The notes beneath the pieces were generated by a model that was not told the DNA's origin, made no database searches, and saw only the letters and a list, made by a program, of their open reading frames with translations. Positions 7,877 through 16,439 of a stretch of 64,000 nt of DNA are shown piece by piece. The stretch lies in NCBI GenBank assembly GCA_016713005.1, contig JADJPY010000004.1, positions 186,001-250,000 of the forward strand, given 5' to 3'. This stretch comes from Ramlibacter sp. (GTDB lineage: Bacteria > Pseudomonadota > Gammaproteobacteria > Burkholderiales > Burkholderiaceae_C). Position 1 is the first letter of the stretch; every line of letters begins with the position of its first letter. Both the position numbers and the translations under genes were made by a program.

Positions 7877-9175
7877 ATGAACACTGCCACCCTGACCCGT
7901 TCGTCCCTGCCCACCAGCGCGCCCGCGGCCGCCCGCACGGCACTGGCGCTGCTGGCACGCCTCAAGCACGGCTCTCTCGCCGTTCACCTGCCCGACGGCG
8001 CCCTGCTGCGCTTTGGTGATGGTGGCACGCCCCAGGCCGCGATCACGCTGCACAACTGGAACGTCTGCCGGGCGGCGCTGAAATCAGGCGACATCGGCTT
8101 CGCCGAGAGCTACATCGCCGGCGACTGGAGCACGCCCGACCTGACCGAACTGCTGAAGCTCTTCATCCGCAACCGCAAGGAGGTGGAAGAAGTCATCTAC
8201 GGCAGCTGGCTGGGGCGCCTGCTGTACCGGGTGCGCCACCTGCTCAACCGCAACACGCGGGCCAACAGCCAGCGCAACATCCACGCCCACTACGACATCG
8301 GCAACGCGTTCTACGAGTTGTGGCTGGACGACACGATGAACTACTCGTCCGCCTGGTTCGGCGAGAACCCCCAGGCTTCGATGCGCGAGGCGCAGAACGC
8401 CAAGGTCCGTCGGGCGCTGCGCATGGCCGGGGTTCAGCCCGGCCACCGCGTGCTGGAGATCGGGTGCGGCTGGGGCGCGCTGGCCGAAATGGCCACCACC
8501 GAGTTCGGCGCCTCCCTCACCGGTGTCACGCTGTCCACCGAACAGCTGGATTTCGCCCGGCAACGCATGCAGCGCCTGGGAATTCCGGGCGACGCCGGGC
8601 CGCCCCAAGGCGCGAGCGCCTCCTCGGGGGGCAGCGCGGCACAAGAATTGAAAAGCGTGGGGACCCGCGTACATGCCGACCTGCGGCTGCAGGACTACCG
8701 CGACATCTCTGACGCGCCGTTTGATGCGATCTGCTCGATCGAGATGGTCGAAGCCGTGGGGCAGGCCTACTGGCCCACCTACTTCGCCCAAGTCGCGGCC
8801 CTGCTCAAGCTGGGTGGTCGCGCCTGCATTCAGAGCATCGTGATCGACGACGCCCTGTTCGAGCGCTATTTGCGCTCCACCGACTTCATCCAGCAGTACA
8901 ACTTCCCTGGCGGCTGTCTGCCTTGCCCGCGAGAGTTCCGCGCGCAGGCGGAGGCGGCGGGCCTGGAGGTGGTGGACGAGCTGGCCTTTGGTGCCGACTA
9001 CGCGGAGACGCTGCGCCAATGGCGCGAACGGTTCCTGTCTGAGAAAAGCCGGGTGCTCCAGCTTGGCCTTGATGAAAGGTTTGTCCGGATATGGGAGTTC
9101 TATCTCACCTACTGCGAAGCGGCTTTCGCCATGGGGAACATCGACGTCATGCAATTCACGCTACAAAAAAGGTAG
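7877..9175 (+). CDS. Cyclopropane-fatty-acid-synthase-family SAM methyltransferase (possible UfaM-type)
   Basis: A 432-residue enzyme that methylates unsaturated acyl chains of phospholipids using S-adenosylmethionine. The SAM loop is EIGCGWGALAE near residues 194-204, and CSIEMVEAVG and FGADYAETLRQW are family hallmarks. Where Escherichia coli CFA synthase has LLHTIG, with the bicarbonate-holding His, this protein reads CIQSIV. That may point to methylation without ring closure. Residues about 240-262 are encoded by a family B repeat inserted in frame. The final codons and the TAG stop fall in a family A repeat. The downstream gene's start lies inside this gene. Confidence 0.85.
   Translation: MNTATLTRSSLPTSAPAAARTALALLARLKHGSLAVHLPDGALLRFGDGGTPQAAITLHNWNVCRAALKSGDIGFAESYIAGDWSTPDLTELLKLFIRNRKEVEEVIYGSWLGRLLYRVRHLLNRNTRANSQRNIHAHYDIGNAFYELWLDDTMNYSSAWFGENPQASMREAQNAKVRRALRMAGVQPGHRVLEIGCGWGALAEMATTEFGASLTGVTLSTEQLDFARQRMQRLGIPGDAGPPQGASASSGGSAAQELKSVGTRVHADLRLQDYRDISDAPFDAICSIEMVEAVGQAYWPTYFAQVAALLKLGGRACIQSIVIDDALFERYLRSTDFIQQYNFPGGCLPCPREFRAQAEAAGLEVVDELAFGADYAETLRQWRERFLSEKSRVLQLGLDERFVRIWEFYLTYCEAAFAMGNIDVMQFTLQKR
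8594..8662 (+). repeat. Dispersed repeat family B, copy 1 (inside the CFA-like gene)
   Basis: About 69 bases beginning GCCGGGCCGCCCCAAGG, with a central CTCGGGGGGCAGCGC and ending AAGCGTGGGG. The same blocks in the same order occur inverted at 53008-53083 and, more diverged, at 14945-15021. In this copy the element is read in frame as an Ala/Gly/Ser-rich insertion. Confidence 0.75.
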
Positions 9176-9711
9176 CGGGTCGACTAGCACTGGCGGGGGC
9201 TGCAGCCGCTTTTATTGCCCCAATCCAGAGCTGGGCGCTGACCGCCGACGCCCGCGCCGAGCTGCCTCAGGCGCGGGCGGCCGGCGCGGCCAGGCTGAAG
9301 TTCTGGGGCTTCGAGGTCTATGACGCCTCACTGTGGGTCACACCCGCGTTTCGCCAGTCCGGCTTTGCCGACCATCCCTTCGCACTGGAGCTGGCTTACC
9401 TAAGGGCCTTCAGCTCGGCGGATCTGGCGCGCCGCTCCATCGAAGAGATGCGGCGCCTGGCGCCGCTGGGGGATGCCCAGGCAGCGCAGTGGCAAAAGGC
9501 CCTGGAAGAAGCCCTGCCCGACGTGCAAAAGGGCGACCGCATTACCGGGGTCTACCGCCCCGGGCAGGGCGTGCTGTTCCTCGCGAACGGCCGGCGCAGT
9601 GGAGAGATCCGCGATGCCCAGCTCGCCAGGCTGTTCTTCTCGATCTGGCTGGGACCGCAAACCAGCGAGCCGCGCCTGCGCGAGGCCCTGCTGGCGGGCA
9701 CGCCTCCTTGA
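9091..9711 (+). CDS. Chalcone-isomerase-like exported protein
   Basis: A 206-residue protein of the chalcone-isomerase-like domain family, with KFWGFEVYDASLWV, LELAYLRAFSSADLARRS and a C-terminal FFSIWLG segment. Periplasmic or lipid-associated location is suggested by a hydrophobic segment ending at AIAPIQSWA-type residues near 40-50. The only ATG in frame is at 9091, 85 bases inside the upstream gene, giving a long positively charged n-region. The hydrophobic core of the signal peptide is encoded by a family A repeat (9160-9217), so the original start may have been displaced. Enzymatic activity is unknown; the family accompanies CFA-like methyltransferases in many proteobacteria. Confidence 0.75.
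   Translation: MGVLSHLLRSGFRHGEHRRHAIHATKKVAGRLALAGAAAAFIAPIQSWALTADARAELPQARAAGAARLKFWGFEVYDASLWVTPAFRQSGFADHPFALELAYLRAFSSADLARRSIEEMRRLAPLGDAQAAQWQKALEEALPDVQKGDRITGVYRPGQGVLFLANGRRSGEIRDAQLARLFFSIWLGPQTSEPRLREALLAGTPP
9160..9217 (+). repeat. Dispersed repeat family A, copy 2 (spans the cfa stop and the next signal peptide)
   Basis: The blocks are GCTACAAAAAAGGTAGCGGG, TAGCACTGGCGGGGGCTGC and GCCGCTTTTATTGC. The closest relatives are the copies in topB (47935) and moaC (20631). It carries the TAG stop of the CFA-like gene and encodes the hydrophobic stretch RLALAGAAAAFIA of the next protein. Confidence 0.75.
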
Positions 9712-9727
9712 CCTGGCAGATGCCGGA

Positions 9728-10987
9728 TTGACCACCACCTCACACTTCTCCACACGGGACGGGCTGGCGTACGGCCTGCTCGGGCTGCCGCTCGCGTTTG
9801 TGGCGCTGCCGTTGTATGTGATCCTGCCCAACCACTATGCGCGGGAGTTCGGCGTGCCGCTGGCCACACTGGGCGCGGTGCTGCTGGGTGCGCGGCTGTT
9901 TGATGCCTTCATTGACCCGCTGATCGGCCGCGTCACCGACCGGCTGTTTGCGCGCTCGCCGCGCGCGGTGCTGGGCTTTGGCGCGTTGGCGGCCGTGCTG
10001 CTGGCCGCCGGCTTTGCGCTGCTGTTCTTTCCGCCCACCCGCGAGCCAGGCGCGCTGGTGCTGTGGGCCACGCTGATGCTGGTGCTGACGTATGCGGCCT
10101 ACAGCGCTTTAAGCGTGGCGCACCAGTCCTGGGGGGCCATGCTGGGCGGCGACGAGGCGCAGCGCAGCCGCATCGTGTCGTGGCGCGAAGGCCTGGGCCT
10201 GGTCGGCGTGCTGCTGGCGTCCGTACTGCCGCTGGCCATTGGCCTGCCCTGGACGGTGGCGGTCTTCAGCGCGCTGCTGGTGCTGGCCTGGTGCGCCTGG
10301 ACGCACGCCCGCGCGCCACAGTCGCGAACGGACCGCCATGCCACCAGTCTGTGGCTGCCGTTCACCCGCCCGGCGTTCCGGCGGCTGTTGGCGGTGTTTG
10401 TGCTCAACGGCATCGCCAGCGCGGTGCCGGCCACACTGGTGTTGTTCTTTGTCCAGGACCGGTTGCAGGCGCCGCGCAGTATTGAGCCGGCTTTCCTGGG
10501 CAGCTATTTCCTGTGCGCGGCGCTGTCGATCCCCTTGTGGCTCAAGGTGGTGGGCCGCTTTGGGCTGGCCCGCAGCTGGCTGGCCGGCATGGGGCTGGCC
10601 ATTGCCGTCTTCGTCTGGGCCACCCAGCTGGGCGCGGGCGACGTGCTGCCTTTCATCCTGGTGTGTGCGCTGTCCGGCGTGGCGCTGGGCACCGACCTGG
10701 CCTTGCCTAGCGCCATGCTGGCCGGCGTGATTGCCGACGCCGGGGACCGCGGCCAGGCCGAAGGCGCCTACTTTGGCTGGTGGAACTTCGCCACCAAGCT
10801 CAACCTGGCCCTGGCCGCCGGTCTGGCGCTTCCGCTGCTGGGCCTGTTTGGCTACACACCCGGCGCGCGTGGCGAAGAAGCGCTTGGCGCACTGGTGGTG
10901 GCCTATTGCCTGCTGCCTTGCGCGCTGAAGCTGCTGGCCGCGCTGGCGCTGTACTTCACCATCATCCGACACAAGGCTTCCGCATGA
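9728..10987 (+). CDS. MFS transporter, glycoside-pentoside-hexuronide (MelB-like) type
   Basis: About 419 residues with roughly twelve hydrophobic helices. The cytoplasmic loop GARLFDAFIDPLIGRVTDR near the N-terminus is the GPH/MelB-type signature, and the segment EGAYFGWWNFATKLNLALA in the second half also fits this family. I place the start at TTG 9728, 17 bases after the preceding stop, because no ATG or GTG in frame precedes the first helix; this is uncertain. Transported substrate is unknown. GPH-type carriers recur in CFA-like/DUF1365 clusters, so a lipid-related or stress-related solute is possible. Its stop overlaps the DUF3833 start. Confidence 0.8.
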   Translation: MTTTSHFSTRDGLAYGLLGLPLAFVALPLYVILPNHYAREFGVPLATLGAVLLGARLFDAFIDPLIGRVTDRLFARSPRAVLGFGALAAVLLAAGFALLFFPPTREPGALVLWATLMLVLTYAAYSALSVAHQSWGAMLGGDEAQRSRIVSWREGLGLVGVLLASVLPLAIGLPWTVAVFSALLVLAWCAWTHARAPQSRTDRHATSLWLPFTRPAFRRLLAVFVLNGIASAVPATLVLFFVQDRLQAPRSIEPAFLGSYFLCAALSIPLWLKVVGRFGLARSWLAGMGLAIAVFVWATQLGAGDVLPFILVCALSGVALGTDLALPSAMLAGVIADAGDRGQAEGAYFGWWNFATKLNLALAAGLALPLLGLFGYTPGARGEEALGALVVAYCLLPCALKLLAALALYFTIIRHKASA

Positions 10988-11520
10988 AACGACGCACCCT
11001 CCTCGCCGCCAGTGGCGCCACAGCACTCACGGCCCTGGCGGGCTGCGCCGGCCCGCAGGTGAGCGATTACGCCGCCGAGAAACCGGTGCTGGACCTGCGC
11101 CAGTACTTCAACGGCACGCTGGACGCCTGGGGCGTCTTCACCGACCGCTCGGGCAAGGTGGTCAAGCGCTTCACCGTGGTCATGCAATGCAGCTGGCAGG
11201 GCGACGACGGCGTGCTGGACGAGGACTTCACCTACTCTGACGGCACCAAGCAGCGCCGCATCTGGCGCCTGAAGAAGCTGGCGGACGGCCGCTACAGCGG
11301 CCGCGCCGACGACGTGGTGGGCGAAGCCACCGGCCAGGAGCGCGGCTACGCCTTCAACTGGAAGTACACGCTGGCCCTGCCGGTGGACGGCCGGGTGTTC
11401 GACGTCCAGTTTGACGACTGGATGTACCTGATGACCGACAAGGTCATGCTCAACAAGGCCGTGATGAGCAAGTTCGGCTTCCGGCTGGGGGAAGTGACGC
11501 TGTCCTTCACAAAACGATGA
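10984..11520 (+). CDS. DUF3833 lipoprotein
   Basis: A 178-residue protein with a lipoprotein signal: Lys/Arg n-region, a short hydrophobic stretch and the lipobox LAGC near residues 18-21, so it is probably anchored to a membrane. The rest is a DUF3833 beta-barrel-like domain with repeated charged beta-strands, for example DLRQYFNGTLDAWGVF and DDWMYLMTDKVMLNKA. Function is unknown. Start and stop both use four-base ATGA overlaps with the neighbouring genes, showing tight coupling in the operon. Confidence 0.83.
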   Translation: MKRRTLLAASGATALTALAGCAGPQVSDYAAEKPVLDLRQYFNGTLDAWGVFTDRSGKVVKRFTVVMQCSWQGDDGVLDEDFTYSDGTKQRRIWRLKKLADGRYSGRADDVVGEATGQERGYAFNWKYTLALPVDGRVFDVQFDDWMYLMTDKVMLNKAVMSKFGFRLGEVTLSFTKR

Positions 11521-12362
11521 CCAAATCTGCCCTCAGCCCACGTCCGCTGGACCTGGTCCGCTATCAAAACAATAGCAAACCGGGCTTGTTCTCGCCGCTG
11601 AACGCACCGATGACCGACTGGCAGGGCCGCTCGGTGTGGCTGGTCGGCGCATCCAGCGGCATCGGTGAGGCCACCGCCAGCGCCCTGCATGCCCGCGGGG
11701 CTCGCGTGGTGGTATCGGCGCGAAGTGCCCCGGCACTCGCCAGATTCACCGACGCGCATCCGGGAGCGGTGGCGTTGCCGCTGGACGTCACACAAACCGA
11801 TGCGGTGCTGGCCGCCGCCCAGACCGTCATTGCCGACGCGGGTCTGGACTGCGTCGTGTACTGCGCCGGTCATTACCGTGAGCAGCGTGCAATGCAGTTC
11901 GACCTGGCGGAAATGCTGCGCCACAACGAGGTCAACTACGTCGGGGCGCTGCATGTGCTGGATGCGGTGCTGCCGCACCTGCTGCGCCAGGGCGGCGGCC
12001 ACATCAGCCTGATTGGCAGCGTCGCGGGCTACAGCGGCCTGCCCCAGGGGCTGGCCTACGGCCCGACCAAGGCCGCGCTGATCAACCTGGCCGAGACGCT
12101 GTACACCGACCTGCGCCCCGCAGGCATCGGCGTCAGCCTGATCAATCCCGGCTTCGTCGAGACGCCGCTGACCGCGCGCAACCGCTTCCACATGCCAGCG
12201 CTGATCTCGCCCCAGCAGGCCGCGCAGGAGATCCTGACCGGCTGGGCCAGGGGGCACTTCGAAATCCATTTCCCGCGCCGCTTCACACGGTGGATGAAGG
12301 CCTTGCGCCTGATGCCGTATCGTCTGCTCTTTCCCGCCATCCGCAAGTTCACCGGGCTATGA
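11517..12362 (+). CDS. Short-chain dehydrogenase/reductase
   Basis: A 281-residue SDR with the cofactor motif VGASSGIGEAT, the NAG-equivalent YCAG, and the catalytic Ser and Tyr-Lys in SVAGYSG and YGPTKAAL. It probably uses NADP(H), to judge from the Arg-rich strand after the glycine motif. The annotated start at 11517 overlaps the DUF3833 stop. The first 21 codons are the reverse complement of a family A repeat, and the SDR fold proper begins after Met32 (ATG 11610), so either start could be used. The substrate is unknown; the operon context suggests an oxidised or branched acyl chain. Confidence 0.85.
   Translation: MTKSALSPRPLDLVRYQNNSKPGLFSPLNAPMTDWQGRSVWLVGASSGIGEATASALHARGARVVVSARSAPALARFTDAHPGAVALPLDVTQTDAVLAAAQTVIADAGLDCVVYCAGHYREQRAMQFDLAEMLRHNEVNYVGALHVLDAVLPHLLRQGGGHISLIGSVAGYSGLPQGLAYGPTKAALINLAETLYTDLRPAGIGVSLINPGFVETPLTARNRFHMPALISPQQAAQEILTGWARGHFEIHFPRRFTRWMKALRLMPYRLLFPAIRKFTGL
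11519..11580 (-). repeat. Dispersed repeat family A, copy 3 (N-terminus of the SDR gene)
   Basis: Read on the minus strand it begins TTTGCTATTGTTTTGATAGC, followed by GACCAGGTCC and GTGGGCTGAGGGC. It matches the recA-recX spacer copy at 39264 nearly base for base over about 60 positions. Here it is read antisense as coding sequence. Confidence 0.75.
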
Positions 12363-12787
12363 CCGACGCCACCGACCGCATCGTGCGCTTCTTCGAGGCT
12401 CTCGAGCCCGCTGACCTGCCGCGCCTGTCAGAGATCTACAGCGACGAGGCCGTCTTCAAGGACCCGTTCAACGAGGTGCGCGGCGTGCCGGCGATCCAGC
12501 GGATCTTTGCCCACATGTTCGAGTCACTGGACGAACCGCGCTTTCGCATCACGGCGCGCATCGCGGGCAACGGCGAATGCTTCCTGGCGTGGGAGTTCAC
12601 GTTTCGCATGCGTCGCCTGCGCCGTGGCGTGCCGCAATGCATCCGCGGCGGCTCGCACCTGCAGCTGGCACCCGACGGGCGCATCACGCTGCACCGCGAC
12701 TATTGGGACGCGGCCGAGGAACTGTACGAAAAGCTGCCCGGACTGGGCATGCTGATGCGCTGGCTGCGCCGAAGCGCTGCCACGTAG
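12359..12787 (+). CDS. NTF2/SnoaL-like protein
   Basis: A 142-residue single-domain protein of the nuclear transport factor 2-like fold, with an N-terminal helix RIVRFFEAL and the pattern DLPRLSEIYSDEAVFKDPFN typical of SnoaL-like proteins. HRDYWDAAEELYEKLPGLG lies near the end. Members bind small hydrophobic ligands or act as isomerases or accessory proteins; the role here is unknown. It is last in the operon, overlaps the SDR stop by four bases and is followed 10 bases later by the convergent GST gene. Confidence 0.8.
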   Translation: MTDATDRIVRFFEALEPADLPRLSEIYSDEAVFKDPFNEVRGVPAIQRIFAHMFESLDEPRFRITARIAGNGECFLAWEFTFRMRRLRRGVPQCIRGGSHLQLAPDGRITLHRDYWDAAEELYEKLPGLGMLMRWLRRSAAT

Positions 12788-12797
12788 GCCCACGCCC

Positions 12798-13436
12798 TCA
12801 AGCCACGGCGGGGCGGGTGTCCTGGAAGCTCTGGCGCTGCATCAGCTTCTCGTACAGGCGCGCCAGGTTGGGGTGCGCCGTGCGCCAGTCGATCTCGGGG
12901 AAGCGGAAATCGAGGTAGCCCAGGGTGCAGCCGACGGCGATGTCGGCCAGGCTGATGTGCACGCCTGTGCCCGCACAGTGCGCCTTTTCGCCCAGGCCAC
13001 GTCCCATGGCCTGAAGGCCCCCCTGGATCTTGTCCATCTGTCGCTCAATCCATGCCGGGCTGCGCTGGGCCTTGGTCCGCCCACCCCAGGTGGCTTCCAG
13101 GCGCGCCAGGATCGCAGCGTCCAGCACCCCGTCGGCCAGCGCCTCCCAGGTCTTGACCTCGGCCCGCTCGCGGCCCATGGCGGGAATCAACTTGCCCACG
13201 GGTGACAGCGTGTCCAGGTATTCGACGATCACGCGGGAGTCAAACAGGGCGTCTTCGGAGCCATTGACGCCTTCCATGACCAGGCAGGGCACCTTGCCCA
13301 GCGGGTTGGATTGCGCAATGGTGGTGTCCGCCGACCAGACATCTTCGGTAACAAACTGGTAGTCCAGTTTCTTCTCCGCCATGACGATGCGAACCTTGCG
13401 CACGTAGGGGCTGGTGATGGCGCCGATCAATTTCAT
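12798..13436 (-). CDS. Glutathione S-transferase family protein
   Basis: A 212-residue protein with an N-terminal thioredoxin-like GST domain beginning MKLIGAITSPYVRKVRIV, where Ser/Tyr/Arg of the SPYVRK segment occupy the glutathione-activating position. The cis-Pro loop GKVPCLV and the SRVIVEYLD glutathione-binding segment follow, then a helical C-terminal domain. It conjugates glutathione or acts as a thiol reductase; the substrate is unknown. It is a single gene, divergent from purB. Confidence 0.87.
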   Translation of the reverse strand: MKLIGAITSPYVRKVRIVMAEKKLDYQFVTEDVWSADTTIAQSNPLGKVPCLVMEGVNGSEDALFDSRVIVEYLDTLSPVGKLIPAMGRERAEVKTWEALADGVLDAAILARLEATWGGRTKAQRSPAWIERQMDKIQGGLQAMGRGLGEKAHCAGTGVHISLADIAVGCTLGYLDFRFPEIDWRTAHPNLARLYEKLMQRQSFQDTRPAVA

Positions 13437-13478
13437 TGGTGTTCTTGCCTGTAGTCCCTTGGGAAAACCATTTTATAG

Positions 13479-14939
<1,461 letters not shown>

Positions 14940-14944
14940 AAAAA

Positions 14945-15021
14945 TGACCCCCTCGGTCGTGCACTTCGTGTCACTCCCTGCCCCCGAGGGGGCCGCGTGT
15001 CGCCTTGGGGCGGCCCGACGG
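14945..15021 (-). repeat. Dispersed repeat family B, copy 2 (purB-yaeQ spacer)
   Basis: On the minus strand the blocks GGGCCGCCCCAAGGCG and CCCTCGGGGGCAGG occur in the same order as in the copies at 8594 and 53008, with a more diverged tail. It fills most of the 92-base spacer between purB and yaeQ. Confidence 0.65.
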
Positions 15022-15031
15022 TGAAACATCC

Positions 15032-15592
15032 ATGGCCCTGAAATCCACCATCTTCAAGGCGGCGCTGCAGATCGCCGACATTGACCACGGCTACTACGCC
15101 GACCATGCGCTGACGCTGGCGCGCCACCCGAGCGAGACCGACGAACGCATGATGATCCGGCTGGCGGCGCTGGCGATCCATGCCCACCAGCTGCAGACCA
15201 TGTGCAACGGGGACGGCACATTGGGGTTTGGGGCCGGCCTGTCAGACCCCGATGACCCGGATGTCTACCTGCGTGATTTCACGGGCCAGACACGTCTTTG
15301 GATTGAAGTAGGGCAGCCCGAGGACAAGCCCGTCATCAAGGCCTGTGGCAAAGCCGACCAGGTCCTGGTGTATTGCTTCAACCATGCCGCCGAGATCTGG
15401 TGGCGCGGCATCGAGAACAAGCTCACACGGCCGCAGAACCTGGGCGTATTCCGAGTGCCCACAGGGGCATCCCAAGCACTGGCCAAACTGGCACAGCGCA
15501 GCATGCAGCTGCAGGCGACCGTGCAGGAGGGCGTGCTGACGCTGGGCGACGCCGCCAACACCGTCGATATCGAGCCCGTGCGCCTGAAGTAG
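15032..15592 (+). CDS. yaeQ: YaeQ family protein
   Basis: A 186-residue cytoplasmic protein of the YaeQ family, with the conserved N-terminus MALKSTIFKA, the run SETDERMMIRL, and LWIEVGQPEDKPVIKACGKA in the middle. The fold is related to PD-(D/E)XK nucleases, but a cellular role has not been settled. The ATG at 15032 matches the family start; a TTG 27 bases upstream sits in the repeat and is less likely. It follows purB across the family B repeat. Confidence 0.88.
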   Translation: MALKSTIFKAALQIADIDHGYYADHALTLARHPSETDERMMIRLAALAIHAHQLQTMCNGDGTLGFGAGLSDPDDPDVYLRDFTGQTRLWIEVGQPEDKPVIKACGKADQVLVYCFNHAAEIWWRGIENKLTRPQNLGVFRVPTGASQALAKLAQRSMQLQATVQEGVLTLGDAANTVDIEPVRLK

Positions 15593-15619
15593 CCAGCCCC
15601 GCGGGACGGCGGGATGGGA

Positions 15620-16057
15620 TCAGGCCGACGCCGGCGCTATTTCCGCCCGATCACCCTCGACCGCGCGCTCGGCATAGCGGTTGAATCGCCAGGCTTCACC
15701 CTGGAAGGTGATGCGCCGCCACACTTGTCGCTTTTCGGGCGGGCTCAGCTCGGGCCATCTCTGTACCTCATCGAAGGTACGTCCGCAACCCTTGCATACG
15801 GGATCACCCTGGCTGGTTGAACAGATGGCGATGCAGGGTGTATCCGGCGTGGTGTCATACCAGGCGCGCCACGCTGCCCAGGCTTTGGCCGGAAAGCCGC
15901 GCACGGCCGCCTCGTCTTCTCGCCCATACACCATCAGGGCATACACCTCGGCCAGGGCCCGGACCTGGGGCGCCAAGGTGACGCCATCAACCGAGGGCTC
16001 GCGCTGGCGCCACCAGTTGATGGCAGCTTCGATGTCGGTGATGTGGATGGAAGACAT
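15620..16057 (-). CDS. DUF3717/DUF1289 two-domain protein
   Basis: A 145-residue protein with an N-terminal DUF3717-like region (IHITDIEAAINWWRQREPS) and a C-terminal DUF1289 region. The latter carries the four-cysteine pattern TPCIAIC, then VCKGCGRTFDEVQRW, and probably binds zinc or iron-sulfur. Function is unknown. It is convergent with yaeQ and divergent from the riboswitch-controlled TerC gene. Confidence 0.8.
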   Translation of the reverse strand: MSSIHITDIEAAINWWRQREPSVDGVTLAPQVRALAEVYALMVYGREDEAAVRGFPAKAWAAWRAWYDTTPDTPCIAICSTSQGDPVCKGCGRTFDEVQRWPELSPPEKRQVWRRITFQGEAWRFNRYAERAVEGDRAEIAPASA

Positions 16058-16144
16058 GGGGCAGCAGCAAAAGCCATCTTATCTGGCGACAAGCCTCCCT
16101 GAAAAAGGGCCGGGCTTCCAAGGGTTTGTACGTAACCTTACTGA

Positions 16145-16174
16145 TTGAAGGGGCGGGGCAGCCTGCCCTACAAT
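16145..16174 (+). promoter_or_regulatory. Promoter for the riboswitch-terC transcript
   Basis: TTGAAG at 16145-16150 and TACAAT at 16169-16174 are 18 bases apart, a good sigma-70 arrangement. The predicted start near 16181 lies directly before the riboswitch core. Confidence 0.5.
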
Positions 16175-16177
16175 CCG

Positions 16178-16400
16178 CTCACGAAGGGGAGTAGCTCCCG
16201 ACTGTTGGTGCACAGGGAAGTGCCAAAAGGCATTGCGCCAACGGTTATCGACAGGTCGTCATTACGAAGCACAACTTCCGGCCTGTTGGGCACATATCTG
16301 CATGACACCATGCCGAGCCAGACCTTCGATTGGAACCTGATCCAGGTTTGGTCGAAGTGCGTCTGTGATTCTCGGCAATCACGTTCCCTCTGACGTTCCC
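16178..16400 (+). ncRNA. yybP-ykoY (manganese) riboswitch
   Basis: The leader contains the hallmark aptamer strands: CGAAGGGGAGTAGCTCC at 16183-16199 and AGACCTTCG at 16320-16328. These are the two internal loops that together hold the metal in this family. Between them are several short helices, and after 16328 a long hairpin built on AACCTGATCCAGGTT. The class senses Mn2+ and often controls TerC/MntP exporters. The downstream gene at 16440 is a TerC protein, which fits. Exact ends and the on/off mechanism cannot be judged by eye. The remaining bases to the ATG hold the expression platform. Confidence 0.87.
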
Positions 16401-16439
16401 GGATCCGGTTGGTAATCGAACCGACTCGGAGTATTCGTC

